A stretch of 64,000 bases of DNA from Streptomyces sp. NBC_01476 (GTDB lineage: Bacteria > Actinomycetota > Actinomycetes > Streptomycetales > Streptomycetaceae), in NCBI RefSeq assembly GCF_036227265.1, contig NZ_CP109446.1, positions 6,020,001 through 6,084,000 on the forward strand, in the 5' to 3' direction. The translations under genes were made by a program, and so were the position numbers. The notes under the pieces were generated by a model. That model did no database searches and was not told the origin of the DNA. It worked only from the letters and a program-made list of their open reading frames with translations. This document shows positions 43,972 through 52,014 of this stretch, piece by piece (the first letter of the stretch is position 1; each line of letters opens with the position of its first letter).

Positions 43972-44334
43972 ATGAACGCACGAGGTGCGCTGGGGCGGTA
44001 CGGCGAGGACGTGGCGGCCCGCACATTGAAGGACGCCGGGCTGACCGTGCTCGACCGGAACTGGCGGTGCGGGCGGCGCGGTGAGATCGACATCCTGGCG
44101 TCCGAAGGGGACGCGCTGGTCGTCTGCGAGGTCAAGACCCGGCGCGAGGGCGCCTTCGAACACCCCATGGCCGCCCTCACCCCCCGGAAACTGGCCCGGC
44201 TCCGCTCGCTGGCCGAACGGTGGACCGCCGAGCACGGCGGCGCACCGCCGGGCGGCGTGCGGATCGACGTGGTCGGCGTGGTCCTGCCGGTCCGCGGGGC
44301 GGCCCGCATCGAGCATGTGCGGGGGGTGGCGTGA
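43972..44334 (+). CDS. yraN: UPF0102 protein YraN (nuclease-like fold)
   Basis: The 120-residue protein has the restriction-endonuclease-like core GRYGEDVAARTL, RGEIDILASEGDALVVCEVKTR with the Asp/Glu/Lys catalytic pattern, and PMAALTPRKLARL. Its biological role is unknown; it nearly always precedes comM-dprA as here. The ATG at 43972 follows GGAGG; the GTG at 43954 is less likely. The stop overlaps the comM start (TGATG). Confidence 0.9.
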   Translation: MNARGALGRYGEDVAARTLKDAGLTVLDRNWRCGRRGEIDILASEGDALVVCEVKTRREGAFEHPMAALTPRKLARLRSLAERWTAEHGGAPPGGVRIDVVGVVLPVRGAARIEHVRGVA

Positions 44335-45995
44335 TGGGCTTCGCCCGTACGTGCTCGGTCGCGCTGCTCGGCGTCGAGGGGGTGGTGGTCGAGGTCCAGG
44401 CCGACCTCGAACCAGGAGTCGCCGCCTTCGCGCTGGTCGGCCTGCCCGACAAGAGCCTCACCGAGAGCCGCGACCGGGTGCGCGCCGCGATCGTCAACAG
44501 CGGGGAGACCTGGCCGCAGAAGAAGCTCACCGTCGGACTCAGCCCCGCCTCGGTGCCCAAAGGCGGTTCGGGTTTCGATCTCGCTGTCGCCTGCGCGGTG
44601 CTCGCCGCCAACGACCGGATCGCGCCGAAGTCCATCGCCGATCTGATGATGATCGGCGAGCTGGGCCTGGACGGGCGGGTCCGCCCGGTGCGCGGGGTGC
44701 TGCCCGCGGTGCTCGCCGCCGCCGATGCCGGATACCGGCATGTGGTGGTGCCCGAGCGGACCACCGCCGAGGCGTCCCTGGTGCCCGGCGTCGCGGTGCT
44801 CGGCGTCCGCAGCCTGCGCCAGCTGGTCGCGGTGCTCAATGACGAGACGGTGCCGGAGGAGGACGAGGACGGCGCCGACGCGGACGGGCGGCCCGACCCG
44901 ATGCTGGCCGGGCTGACCGTGCCGGGCGGCGGAGTCGGGACGGGGCTCTCCGCCACCTTCGGGGGTGTCGGTGCCGGTGGCCAGGCGGCTGCCGGAGCCG
45001 GGTACGGCCCCGACCGGCCCGACCTCGCCGCGGTGGCAGGCCAGCAGGTGGCCCGGCTGGCGTTGGAGGTCGCGGCGGCGGGCGGTCACCACCTCTACCT
45101 CAAGGGGCCACCGGGTGCCGGCAAGACGATGCTCGCCGAGCGGCTGCCCGGCATCCTGCCGCCGCTCACCCGCCAGGAGTCGCTGGAGGTCACCGCCGTC
45201 CACTCGGTGGCCGGGATCCTGCCCCCGGGCCGCCCGCTGGTGGACTCCGCCCCGTACTGCGCGCCGCACCACTCGGCCACGATGCCGTCGCTCGTCGGCG
45301 GCGGAAGCGGACTGCCGAGGCCGGGAGCGGTCTCCCTGGCACATCGTGGAGTGCTCTTTCTCGATGAGGCACCGGAGTTCAGCGGGCAGGCGCTGGACGC
45401 GCTGCGGCAGCCGCTGGAGGCCGGGCATGTGGTGGTGGCCCGGGCAGCGGGGGTGATGCGGCTGCCGGCCCGGTTCATGCTGGTGCTCGCGGCGAATCCG
45501 TGCCCCTGCGGCCGGTACTCGATGCTCGGCGGGGGCTGCGACTGCTCGCCGAGCGCGGTCCGCCGCTATCAGTCCCGGCTCTCCGGGCCGCTGCTCGACC
45601 GGCTGGATCTGCGGGTGGAGGTCGAGGCGGTCAGCCGCAGCGATCTGATCGGGCACGGCACGGGGGAGTCCTCCGCGGTGGTGGCCGCGCGGGTGCGGGA
45701 GGCCAGGGCCCGCGCCGAGGCCCGGTACACCGGGACCCGCTGGCGGACCAACAGCGAGGTGCCCGGGCATGAGCTGCGCACCCGGTGGCATGTGGCGCCA
45801 GGCGCCCTGCACGCGGCCGAGCGGGACATGGAGCGCGGCCTGCTCACCGCCCGCGGTCTGGACCGCGTGCTCCGGGTCGCCTGGACACTCGCCGACCTGG
45901 CCGCCCACCCCCGCCCGGACGCCGGTGACGTCCTCAAGGCGCTGCAGCTCCGCACCGGCTTCAACCGGGGCGCGGTGCTGGCGGGGAGCCCGTGA
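44334..45995 (+). CDS. comM: ComM/YifB AAA+ helicase (Mg-chelatase-like)
   Basis: The 553-residue AAA+ protein is related to ComM, a branch-migration helicase that helps integrate DNA during transformation. An N-terminal Lon-protease-like domain (FALVGLPDKSLTESRDRVRAAI, LTVGLSPASVPKGGSGFDL) precedes Walker A GPPGAGKT and Walker B LFLDEAPEF, then the zinc-like CPCGRY...GGGCDCSP segment. An unusually long Asp/Glu- and Gly-rich linker of roughly 60 residues sits before the AAA+ domain. The ATG at 44334 overlaps the yraN stop; its own stop overlaps dprA. Confidence 0.93.
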   Translation: MGFARTCSVALLGVEGVVVEVQADLEPGVAAFALVGLPDKSLTESRDRVRAAIVNSGETWPQKKLTVGLSPASVPKGGSGFDLAVACAVLAANDRIAPKSIADLMMIGELGLDGRVRPVRGVLPAVLAAADAGYRHVVVPERTTAEASLVPGVAVLGVRSLRQLVAVLNDETVPEEDEDGADADGRPDPMLAGLTVPGGGVGTGLSATFGGVGAGGQAAAGAGYGPDRPDLAAVAGQQVARLALEVAAAGGHHLYLKGPPGAGKTMLAERLPGILPPLTRQESLEVTAVHSVAGILPPGRPLVDSAPYCAPHHSATMPSLVGGGSGLPRPGAVSLAHRGVLFLDEAPEFSGQALDALRQPLEAGHVVVARAAGVMRLPARFMLVLAANPCPCGRYSMLGGGCDCSPSAVRRYQSRLSGPLLDRLDLRVEVEAVSRSDLIGHGTGESSAVVAARVREARARAEARYTGTRWRTNSEVPGHELRTRWHVAPGALHAAERDMERGLLTARGLDRVLRVAWTLADLAAHPRPDAGDVLKALQLRTGFNRGAVLAGSP

Positions 45996-47281
45996 TGGGG
46001 CGCGGCCGGCCGCCCGGGGTGTCCGAAGCGGTGGCGGCGGAGCTCCGGCGGCTCTATGAACCGCGCGGCACCGCGCGAGGAGGGCAGGGAGAGCGAGGAG
46101 GGCAGGGAGAGCGAGGAGAGCCGGGGGATCTGGCGTACGCGGTGCCGTGGGAGGAGCGGGTGGCGCGGGTGGCGCTGACCCGGGTCGCCGAACCGGGGGA
46201 CGAGGTGATGGGCCAAGCGCTGCTGGACCACGGGGCGGGCGGGGCGTTACGGGCCGCGCGGGACGGGGTGCGGCTGCCACGGGCCGGGCCTGAGCGCACC
46301 GAGAGCTACGCCCTCAAGGCGGCCAGGGCGGACCCGCTGGCCGATCTGGCGGCGGCCGGCCGCGCGGGCGCCCGTTTCCTCTGCCCGGGGGACGGCGACT
46401 GGCCCGGGCAACTGGACGACCTCGGCGTGCAGCGGCCCTTCGGGCTGTGGGTGCGCGGCGGGCCCTCGCTGCGGCTGTGGGCGCTGCGGTCGGTCGCGGT
46501 GGTGGGGGCCAGGGCCTGTACGGACTACGGCGCCCATATGGCCGCCCGGCTCGGCGCGGGCCTTGCCTCCGCGGGCTGGGCGGTGGTGTCGGGCGCCGCC
46601 TACGGGATCGACGCCGTGGTGCACGCCGGGGCCCTCAAGGCGGGCGGCGCGACCATCGGGGTGGTGGCCAGCGGGGTCGACGTGCCCTATCCGCCGGGGA
46701 ATGCCCGGCTGATCGGGGAGATCGCCGAACACGGGCTGCTGATCGGTGAGTTGCCGCCGGGCGACCACCCGACCCGGAGCCGTTTCGTGCTGCGGAACCG
46801 GGTGATCGCCGCCCTCACCCGGGGCACCGTGGTGGTGGAGGCGCGGTATCGCAGCGGCTCACTGATCACCGCCCGCAGGGCCGCCGCGCTCGGCCAGGTC
46901 ACCATGGGGGTTCCCGGGCCGTGCACCAGCGGCCTCTCGGAGGGCGTGCACGAACTGCTCCGCGGGGACGCGCTGGTGGTCACCGACGCGGCCGAAGTCG
47001 TGGAACTGGTCGGGGAGATCGGCGCCGACCTCGCCCCGGCCCGGCGCGGTCCGCTGCTGCCGCGTGACCGTCTGGGCGCCGCTGCCGCCCGGGTGCTGGA
47101 GGCGCTGCCCGGCCGCGGGGACGCCGGTGTCGAGGAGATCGCAGACGCGGCCGGCGCCACGCGGGGGTACGCCCTCGGTCGCCTCTACGAATTGCAGGCC
47201 CTTGGTTTCGTCTGCTGCACCGACGGCCGCTGGGCGCTGGTCCGTACCGATGGCGCAGGGCCGCCACGCCGGGGAGGTTGA
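45995..47281 (+). CDS. dprA: DNA-processing protein DprA
   Basis: DprA loads RecA on incoming single-stranded DNA in transformable bacteria; in streptomycetes its function is unclear. The 428-residue product has the Rossmann core (VAVVGARACTDYGAHMAARL, GWAVVSGAAYGIDAVVH, GVVASGVDVPYPPGNARL, TRGTVVVEARYRSGSLITARRAA) and a C-terminal winged-helix region. The N-terminus is atypical: it holds a (GGQGER)2 repeat and, at 46247-46249, a TTA leucine codon. TTA depends on the bldA tRNA, so full-length DprA may be made only late in growth. The start is the ATG at 45995 or the GTG at 45992, both overlapping the comM stop. Confidence 0.9.
   Translation: MGRGRPPGVSEAVAAELRRLYEPRGTARGGQGERGGQGERGEPGDLAYAVPWEERVARVALTRVAEPGDEVMGQALLDHGAGGALRAARDGVRLPRAGPERTESYALKAARADPLADLAAAGRAGARFLCPGDGDWPGQLDDLGVQRPFGLWVRGGPSLRLWALRSVAVVGARACTDYGAHMAARLGAGLASAGWAVVSGAAYGIDAVVHAGALKAGGATIGVVASGVDVPYPPGNARLIGEIAEHGLLIGELPPGDHPTRSRFVLRNRVIAALTRGTVVVEARYRSGSLITARRAAALGQVTMGVPGPCTSGLSEGVHELLRGDALVVTDAAEVVELVGEIGADLAPARRGPLLPRDRLGAAAARVLEALPGRGDAGVEEIADAAGATRGYALGRLYELQALGFVCCTDGRWALVRTDGAGPPRRGG
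46076..46118 (+). repeat. 18-bp tandem repeat inside dprA
   Basis: CGAGGAGGGCAGGGAGAG occurs at 46076-46093 and 46094-46111, with a partial third copy to 46118. The period is in frame (six residues, GGQGER), so gain or loss changes protein length without frameshift. Confidence 0.85.
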
Positions 47282-47587
47282 CGCCACAGACACCCCATCA
47301 GGTGACAGTGGACAACGTTGACCTGCGGAAACCTCAGGAACGGCGGTGAGCGGTCCGGCGGCCCCGGATGATGGCGCGAAGGTTTGCGCACTCCCGCAGC
47401 CTCTGCCCCCGCGCTGGTTCGCCCCTCTCCGGTCCGGCACCCCCGCAGCCGGAGAGGAACGTATCTGCGCATGTCCCATACGGATGCCGTAGCAATGAGC
47501 GACACTATGGTCACGCTACGCTCGCGGAGGCTCGATTTTCCGACTACCCCGACAACAACGCCACGGCAGAACGGCTCACAACGACGT
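47282..47587. other. Intergenic region dprA / whiG
   Basis: About 306 bases. An inverted repeat, CTCTCCGG (47425-47432) and CCGGAGAG (47449-47456), may end dprA transcription. The right part (after about 47470) carries A/T-rich words such as CGACACTATGG and should hold the whiG promoter, but no confident -35/-10 pair was found. Open frames across it have poor codon bias. Confidence 0.4.
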
Positions 47588-48424
47588 ATGCCCCAGTACA
47601 CCCCCGGGTCGCATCGGACGACGGCAACGACCGCCGCCCCCACGGCCACCAGGCCCGCCGCCCCCACCTCGCTCGACGCGCTGTGGCGGACCTACAAGTC
47701 CACGGGGGACGCCCGGCTGCGGGAACAGCTGATCCTGCACTACTCGCCACTGGTGAAGTACGTGGCAGGACGGGTCAGCGTGGGGCTGCCGGCCAATGTC
47801 GAACAGGCCGACTTCGTCTCCTCCGGGGTCTTCGGACTGATCGACGCCATCGAGAAGTTCGACCCCGAGCGGGCCATCAAGTTCGAGACCTACGCCATCA
47901 CCCGCATCCGCGGCGCCATGATCGACGAACTGCGGGCGCTGGACTGGATCCCCCGCTCGGTACGGCAGAAGGCCCGGGCCGTCGAGCGCGCCTACGCCAC
48001 CTTGGAGGCGAAGCTGCGCCGCACCCCCAGCGAGCAGGAGGTCGCCGGCGAGATGGGGGTCGCGCTGGAGGAACTGCACGGGGTTTTCAGCGCGCTCTCG
48101 CTGGCCAACGTGGTCGCGCTGGAAGAACTGCTGCACGTCGGCGGCGAGGGCGGCGACCGGCTCAGCCTGGTGGACACCCTGGAGGACACCGGCGCCGACA
48201 ACCCCGTCGAGGTCGCCGAGGACCGCGAACTGCGCCGGCTGCTCGCCCGGGCGGTGAACACCCTGCCGGAGAGGGAGAAAACCGTCGTCACCCTCTACTA
48301 CTACGAGGGCCTCACCCTGGCCGAGATCGGCCAGGTCCTCGGGGTGACCGAGAGCCGGGTCAGCCAGATCCACACCAAGTCGGTATTGCAACTGCGGGCA
48401 AAGCTGGCCGATGTGGGGCGCTGA
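47588..48424 (+). CDS. whiG: Sporulation sigma factor WhiG
   Basis: WhiG is the FliA-like sigma factor that commits aerial hyphae to sporulation and directs transcription of whiH and whiI. The 278-residue product begins MPQYTPGSHR, with a Thr/Ala/Pro-rich head, then region 2 (LILHYSPLVKYVAGRVSVGL, FGLIDAIEKFDPERAIKFETYA), region 3 (ELRALDWIPRSVRQKARAVERA) and region 4 (TLPEREKTVVTLYYYEG, GVTESRVSQIHTKSVLQL). The start agrees with the known WhiG N-terminus; the frame extends upstream to 47384 without support. Its activity is held by the anti-sigma factor RsiG with c-di-GMP in other species; rsiG is not in this window. Confidence 0.96.
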   Translation: MPQYTPGSHRTTATTAAPTATRPAAPTSLDALWRTYKSTGDARLREQLILHYSPLVKYVAGRVSVGLPANVEQADFVSSGVFGLIDAIEKFDPERAIKFETYAITRIRGAMIDELRALDWIPRSVRQKARAVERAYATLEAKLRRTPSEQEVAGEMGVALEELHGVFSALSLANVVALEELLHVGGEGGDRLSLVDTLEDTGADNPVEVAEDRELRRLLARAVNTLPEREKTVVTLYYYEGLTLAEIGQVLGVTESRVSQIHTKSVLQLRAKLADVGR

Positions 48425-48441
48425 GGTCCGGGGGGACTGTC

Positions 48442-48447
48442 TACAGT
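48442..48447 (+). promoter_or_regulatory. Possible -10 box of the TetR gene
   Basis: TACAGT ends six bases before the ATG at 48454, which would give a leaderless transcript. A TGGAG overlaps the same region and could instead be a weak ribosome site on a whiG readthrough message. Confidence 0.35.
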
Positions 48448-48453
48448 GGAGCA

Positions 48454-49062
48454 ATGCCCAGGATTCGAGCGGCCTCGGTGGCCGAACACCGGACGATGCA
48501 GCGCCGCGCCCTGCTGGACGCCGCTCGCACGCTGCTCTCCGAGGGCGGCACGGATGCCCTGACCTTCCCCGCCCTCGCCGAGCGCACCGGCCTGGCGCGC
48601 TCCTCGGTCTATGAGTACTTCCGCTCCCGCGGCGCCGTCGTCGAGGAACTGTGCGCGGTCGACTTCCCGGTCTGGGCCGCCGAGGTCGAGGCGGCGATGG
48701 CGGAAGCCACCACCCCCGAGGCCAAGATCGAGGCGTATGTACGCGCCCAGCTCATCCTGGTCGGCGACCGCAGGCACCGCGCCGTCGTGGCCATCTCGGC
48801 CGGCGAACTCGACGCCGGCGCCCGGGAGAAGATCCGCGCCGCCCACGGCGGACTGATCACCATGGTCGTCCAGGCCCTGGGTGCCCTCGGCCACGACGAG
48901 CCACGGCTGGTCGCGATGCTGGTCCAGGGTGCCGTGGACGCCGCCGTCCGCCGGATCGAACTCGGCGCCGCGGAGCACTCCGACCGGATCATCGAGGCCG
49001 CCGTCACCATGGCCCTGCACGGAGTCTCCCGGGTCTCCCGCCAGGAGCCGGCCGGCGAGTGA
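48454..49062 (+). CDS. TetR family transcriptional regulator
   Basis: The 202-residue repressor has the N-terminal TetR helix-turn-helix (MQRRALLDAARTLLSEGGTD, FPALAERTGLARSSVYEYFRSRGA) and a helical C-terminal ligand domain of unknown specificity. It lies 29 bases after whiG in the same direction. Its last 59 bases overlap, on the opposite strand, the end of the M23 peptidase gene. A link to development is only positional. Confidence 0.88.
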   Translation: MPRIRAASVAEHRTMQRRALLDAARTLLSEGGTDALTFPALAERTGLARSSVYEYFRSRGAVVEELCAVDFPVWAAEVEAAMAEATTPEAKIEAYVRAQLILVGDRRHRAVVAISAGELDAGAREKIRAAHGGLITMVVQALGALGHDEPRLVAMLVQGAVDAAVRRIELGAAEHSDRIIEAAVTMALHGVSRVSRQEPAGE

Positions 49063-49621
49063 GCGGTCCGTACTCCGGCGGCGGCAGCAGCCGGGAGGGT
49101 CCGGAGCGGCGCAGCGCGGGGGGAAGCAGGGTGAGCGGGTCCAGATAGACCTCCCCCCGCAGCAGGCCCCAGTGCAGGCAGGGGCCCGGGCAGTGCGGCA
49201 GCCCGGAGGCCAGCAGGCCCACCTGTTGTCCGGCGGTCACCCGGGTGCCCCGGGGGACGGTGGCCCGAACGGGTTCATAGGTGGTGCGCAGACCGCCCGG
49301 CAGCCCGATCACCACCACCGGGATCCCGCCGACCTCGCCGGTGAAGATCACCTCGCCGGCCGCCGCAGCCCGGACCGGGGTGCCCGGGGCGGCCCATAAG
49401 TCCACCCCCCGGTGCCCTGCCGCCCAGGGTGTCGGCGGCGGCTCGAAGGCGCGCAGGATCACCGGCCGCCCCCGTACGCCGGGCCCGGGCACCGGCCAGC
49501 AGCGCTCCGCCGTACATCCCCGGGCGGGCGCGGGAGCCGGGAGCGCGCCGCCGAGCGCCGGGGCGGTCGTGAGCAGAGCGGCGGTCAGCAGCGTCAGCAA
49601 CATCGTCGTGGTGAAGGTCAT
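49004..49621 (-). CDS. Secreted M23 family metallopeptidase
   Basis: The 205-residue product has a Sec signal peptide (MTFTTTMLLTLLTAALLTTAPALG) and an M23 (LytM-like) peptidase domain with zinc-ligand motifs HRGVDL and LHWG (GPCLHWGLLRGEVYLDP). M23 enzymes cut peptidoglycan peptide crosslinks. The cysteines in ARGCTAERCWP and HCPGPCLHW may form disulfides. The ATG at 49621 precedes the signal peptide; its ribosome site is weak. It converges on the TetR gene and is divergent from rpsB. Confidence 0.88.
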   Translation of the reverse strand: MTFTTTMLLTLLTAALLTTAPALGGALPAPAPARGCTAERCWPVPGPGVRGRPVILRAFEPPPTPWAAGHRGVDLWAAPGTPVRAAAAGEVIFTGEVGGIPVVVIGLPGGLRTTYEPVRATVPRGTRVTAGQQVGLLASGLPHCPGPCLHWGLLRGEVYLDPLTLLPPALRRSGPSRLLPPPEYGPLTRRPAPGGRPGRLRAGPW

Positions 49622-49888
49622 GCGTTCACGATGACCCAACCGCCCCCGCCCGCGATGATCTTGGTCGCCGGCCTGTGGATAACTCGGGTGTCGCCTGGTG
49701 CTCCACCGGTCCCGTACACTTCTTATGGCGATCCGGGTCACCGGATCGACTTCGCACGCCCCGCCACCAACCCCCGTTCACGGGGCGGTGGCCGCGCCCC
49801 TCGGTCCCTCGTGGCACGGCGCGCCGGGGCGTCAGGCGCGACCGCCGTCCGGTGGCCGCGATAACCGAGTACCTCAAGGAGTACGGCC
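49622..49888 (+). promoter_or_regulatory. rpsB promoter and leader region
   Basis: These 267 bases separate the divergent M23 gene and rpsB. A -10-like TACACT lies at about 49715-49720. Just downstream an 8-bp hairpin (49729-49736 with 49741-49748) could form in the leader RNA. AAGGAG precedes the rpsB ATG. An S2-binding autoregulatory leader is possible but not recognised. Confidence 0.4.
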
Positions 49889-50845
49889 ATGGCCGTCGTC
49901 ACGATGCGGGAGCTGCTGGAGAGCGGCGTCCACTTCGGGCACCAGACCCGTCGCTGGAACCCGAAGATGAAGCGCTTCATCTTCACCGAGCGCAACGGCA
50001 TCTACATCATCGACCTGCTCCAGTCGCTGTCGTACATCGACCGCGCCTACGAGTTCGTCAAGGAGACCGTCGCGCACGGCGGCTCCATCATGTTCGTCGG
50101 TACGAAGAAGCAGGCGCAGGAGGCCATCGCCGAGCAGGCGTCCCGCGTCGGCATGCCGTACGTCAACCAGCGCTGGCTGGGCGGCATGCTCACCAACTTC
50201 TCGACCGTCTACAAGCGCCTGCAGCGCCTCAAGGAGCTCGAGGAGATCGACTTCGCGGACGTGGCCGCCTCCGGCCTCACCAAGAAGGAACTCCTGGTCC
50301 TCTCCCGCGAGAAGGACAAGCTGGAGAAGACCCTCGGCGGCATCCGCGAGATGCAGAAGGTGCCGAGCGCCGTCTGGATCGTGGACACCAAGAAGGAGCA
50401 CATCGCCGTCGGTGAGGCGCGCAAGCTCCGCATCCCGGTCGTCGCGATCCTCGACACCAACTGCGACCCCGACGAGGTCGACTACAAGATCCCGGGCAAC
50501 GACGACGCGATCCGCTCCGTCACGCTGCTCACCCGCGTGATCGCCGACGCCGTCGCCGAGGGCCTCATCTCCCGCTCCGGCGCCGCGCTGAACGACAAGA
50601 AGGTCGAAGGCGCCGCCGAGCCGCTCGCCGAGTGGGAGCGGGACCTCCTGGAGGGCGAGAAGAAGGCGGACGAGGGCGAGACCCCCGCGGCCGACGCTCC
50701 GGCCGCCACCGAGGCGCCCGCTGCCGAGGCTCCGGCCACCGAGGCCTCTGCCACCGAGGCGCCCGCCGCTGCCGAGGCCCCCGCGGCCGACGCTCCGGCC
50801 GCCGAGGCAGCCCCGGCCACCGAAGGCGACGCCGAGCAGGCCTGA
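49889..50845 (+). CDS. rpsB: 30S ribosomal protein S2
   Basis: S2 is a late-assembling small-subunit protein. The 318-residue product has the S2 core (LLESGVHFGHQTRRWNPKMK, MFVGTKKQAQEAI, YVNQRWLGGMLTNF, VDTKKEHIAVGEARKL) and a long Ala/Pro/Glu-rich repeat tail (APAAEAPATEAS-type units, about 75 residues) common in streptomycetes. The ATG at 49889 is firm. Confidence 0.96.
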   Translation: MAVVTMRELLESGVHFGHQTRRWNPKMKRFIFTERNGIYIIDLLQSLSYIDRAYEFVKETVAHGGSIMFVGTKKQAQEAIAEQASRVGMPYVNQRWLGGMLTNFSTVYKRLQRLKELEEIDFADVAASGLTKKELLVLSREKDKLEKTLGGIREMQKVPSAVWIVDTKKEHIAVGEARKLRIPVVAILDTNCDPDEVDYKIPGNDDAIRSVTLLTRVIADAVAEGLISRSGAALNDKKVEGAAEPLAEWERDLLEGEKKADEGETPAADAPAATEAPAAEAPATEASATEAPAAAEAPAADAPAAEAAPATEGDAEQA

Positions 50846-50922
50846 GCCTTCCGGCACTCGTCCGGCAGCCGGCCACCGCAGCCTGCTGCCGCACCAGAGC
50901 ACGACGAGAAGCACGCGTGACG

Positions 50923-50948
50923 ACGGCGGGGGCCCACGCCCCCGCCGT
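50923..50948 (+). terminator. Terminator or attenuator between rpsB and tsf
   Basis: ACGGCGGGGGC (50923-50933) pairs with GCCCCCGCCGT (50938-50948) over 11 bp with a CCAC loop. There is no U-run. It could set the rpsB:tsf ratio by partial termination. Confidence 0.55.
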
Positions 50949-50991
50949 TGACCCGTAGATCCACCGACCATTCGGGAAGAGACCAAAACCC

Positions 50992-51828
50992 ATGGCGAAC
51001 TTCACCGCCGCCGACGTCAAGAAGCTCCGCGAGCTCACCGCCGCGGGCATGATGGACTGCAAGAACGCCCTCAGCGAGGCCGAAGGCGACCTGGACAAGG
51101 CCGTCGAGATCCTCCGCGTCAAGGGCCAGAAGGGCGTCACCAAGCGCGAGGGCCGATCGGCCTCCAACGGCGCTGTCGTCTCCCTGATCGCCGCGGACAA
51201 CTCCGAGGGCGTCCTGGTCGAGCTGAAGTGCGAGACCGACTTCGTCGCCAAGGGCGACAAGTTCATCGCCGTCGCCGACGCCATCGCGCAGCACGCCGCC
51301 GCCACCAAGCCGGCCGGCATCGAGGCGCTGCTCTCCTCGGAGATCAAGGACGGCCAGACCGTCCAGGCCTTCGTCGACGAGGCCAACGCCACCCTCGGCG
51401 AGAAGATCGTGCTGGACCGCTTCGCGCTGTTCACCGACGGCTACGTCGCCTCCTACCTCCACCGCACCAGCCCGGACCTGCCCCCGCAGGTCGGCGTGCT
51501 GGTCGAGCTGGACAAGGCGGACGCGCAGACCGCCAAGGACGTCGCCCAGCACATCGCGGCGTTCGCCCCGACCTACCTGACCCGCGACGACATCTCCCCG
51601 GAGCTGATCGAGGCGGAGCGCCGGGTCGCCGAGGCCACCGCCCGCGAGGAGGGCAAGCCCGAGGCTGCCCTGCCGCGGATCATCGAGGGCCGCGTCAACG
51701 GCTTCTTCAAGGAGAACGTCGTCCTTGAGCAGTCCTTCGCCAAGGACCCGAAGAAGACCGTCCAGAAGGTGCTCGACGAGGCCGGCGTCACGCTGAAGCG
51801 CTTCGCCCGGTTCCGCGTCGGCGTCTGA
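50992..51828 (+). CDS. tsf: Elongation factor Ts
   Basis: EF-Ts recycles EF-Tu-GDP to the GTP form. The 278-residue product has the N-terminal UBA-like domain (VKKLRELTAAGMMDCKNALSEA), the TDFVA motif (CETDFVAKGDKF) and both core subdomains. The ATG at 50992 has GGGAAGAG upstream. It follows rpsB in the classic arrangement. Confidence 0.96.
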   Translation: MANFTAADVKKLRELTAAGMMDCKNALSEAEGDLDKAVEILRVKGQKGVTKREGRSASNGAVVSLIAADNSEGVLVELKCETDFVAKGDKFIAVADAIAQHAAATKPAGIEALLSSEIKDGQTVQAFVDEANATLGEKIVLDRFALFTDGYVASYLHRTSPDLPPQVGVLVELDKADAQTAKDVAQHIAAFAPTYLTRDDISPELIEAERRVAEATAREEGKPEAALPRIIEGRVNGFFKENVVLEQSFAKDPKKTVQKVLDEAGVTLKRFARFRVGV

Positions 51829-51865
51829 ACACCGCGGCAGACGCCCGGTCCGCCGAGGCGTCTGG

Positions 51866-51895
51866 CCGACGAATGTCCGACGGCCCCGCTAGGGT
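51866..51895 (+). promoter_or_regulatory. Candidate promoter of pyrH
   Basis: CCGACG (51866-51871) and TAGGGT (51890-51895) are 18 bases apart. TAGGGT is a good -10; the -35 is partial. Transcription would start near 51902, upstream of the large leader hairpin. Confidence 0.45.
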
Positions 51896-51937
51896 CGTAC
51901 GCGGTCGGCCGCCCGCCGGCCGGCCGCAGATGTGACG

Positions 51938-51990
51938 AGGAGGCCATTGCCGTCCAGGGAACCCACGCGGACCCGCGGCAATGGCCTCCT
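51938..51990 (+). terminator. Leader hairpin/attenuator upstream of pyrH
   Basis: AGGAGGCCATTGCC (51938-51951) is perfectly complementary to 51977-51990, a 14-bp stem (15 with the next G-C pair) followed by a TTTG. The loop is about 24 bases. It ends 24 bases before the pyrH ATG, so it may be the tsf terminator or a pyrH attenuator. Its 5' arm contains AGGAGG, which could be masked by pairing. Confidence 0.65.
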
Positions 51991-52014
51991 TTGTACGTGC
52001 ACGAGGAGACCCCC

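Noticed and set aside
46992..47600. Upstream extension of the whiG frame from 47384
   Set aside because: The extra 68 codons have poor codon bias, and the start MPQYTPGS matches known WhiG proteins.
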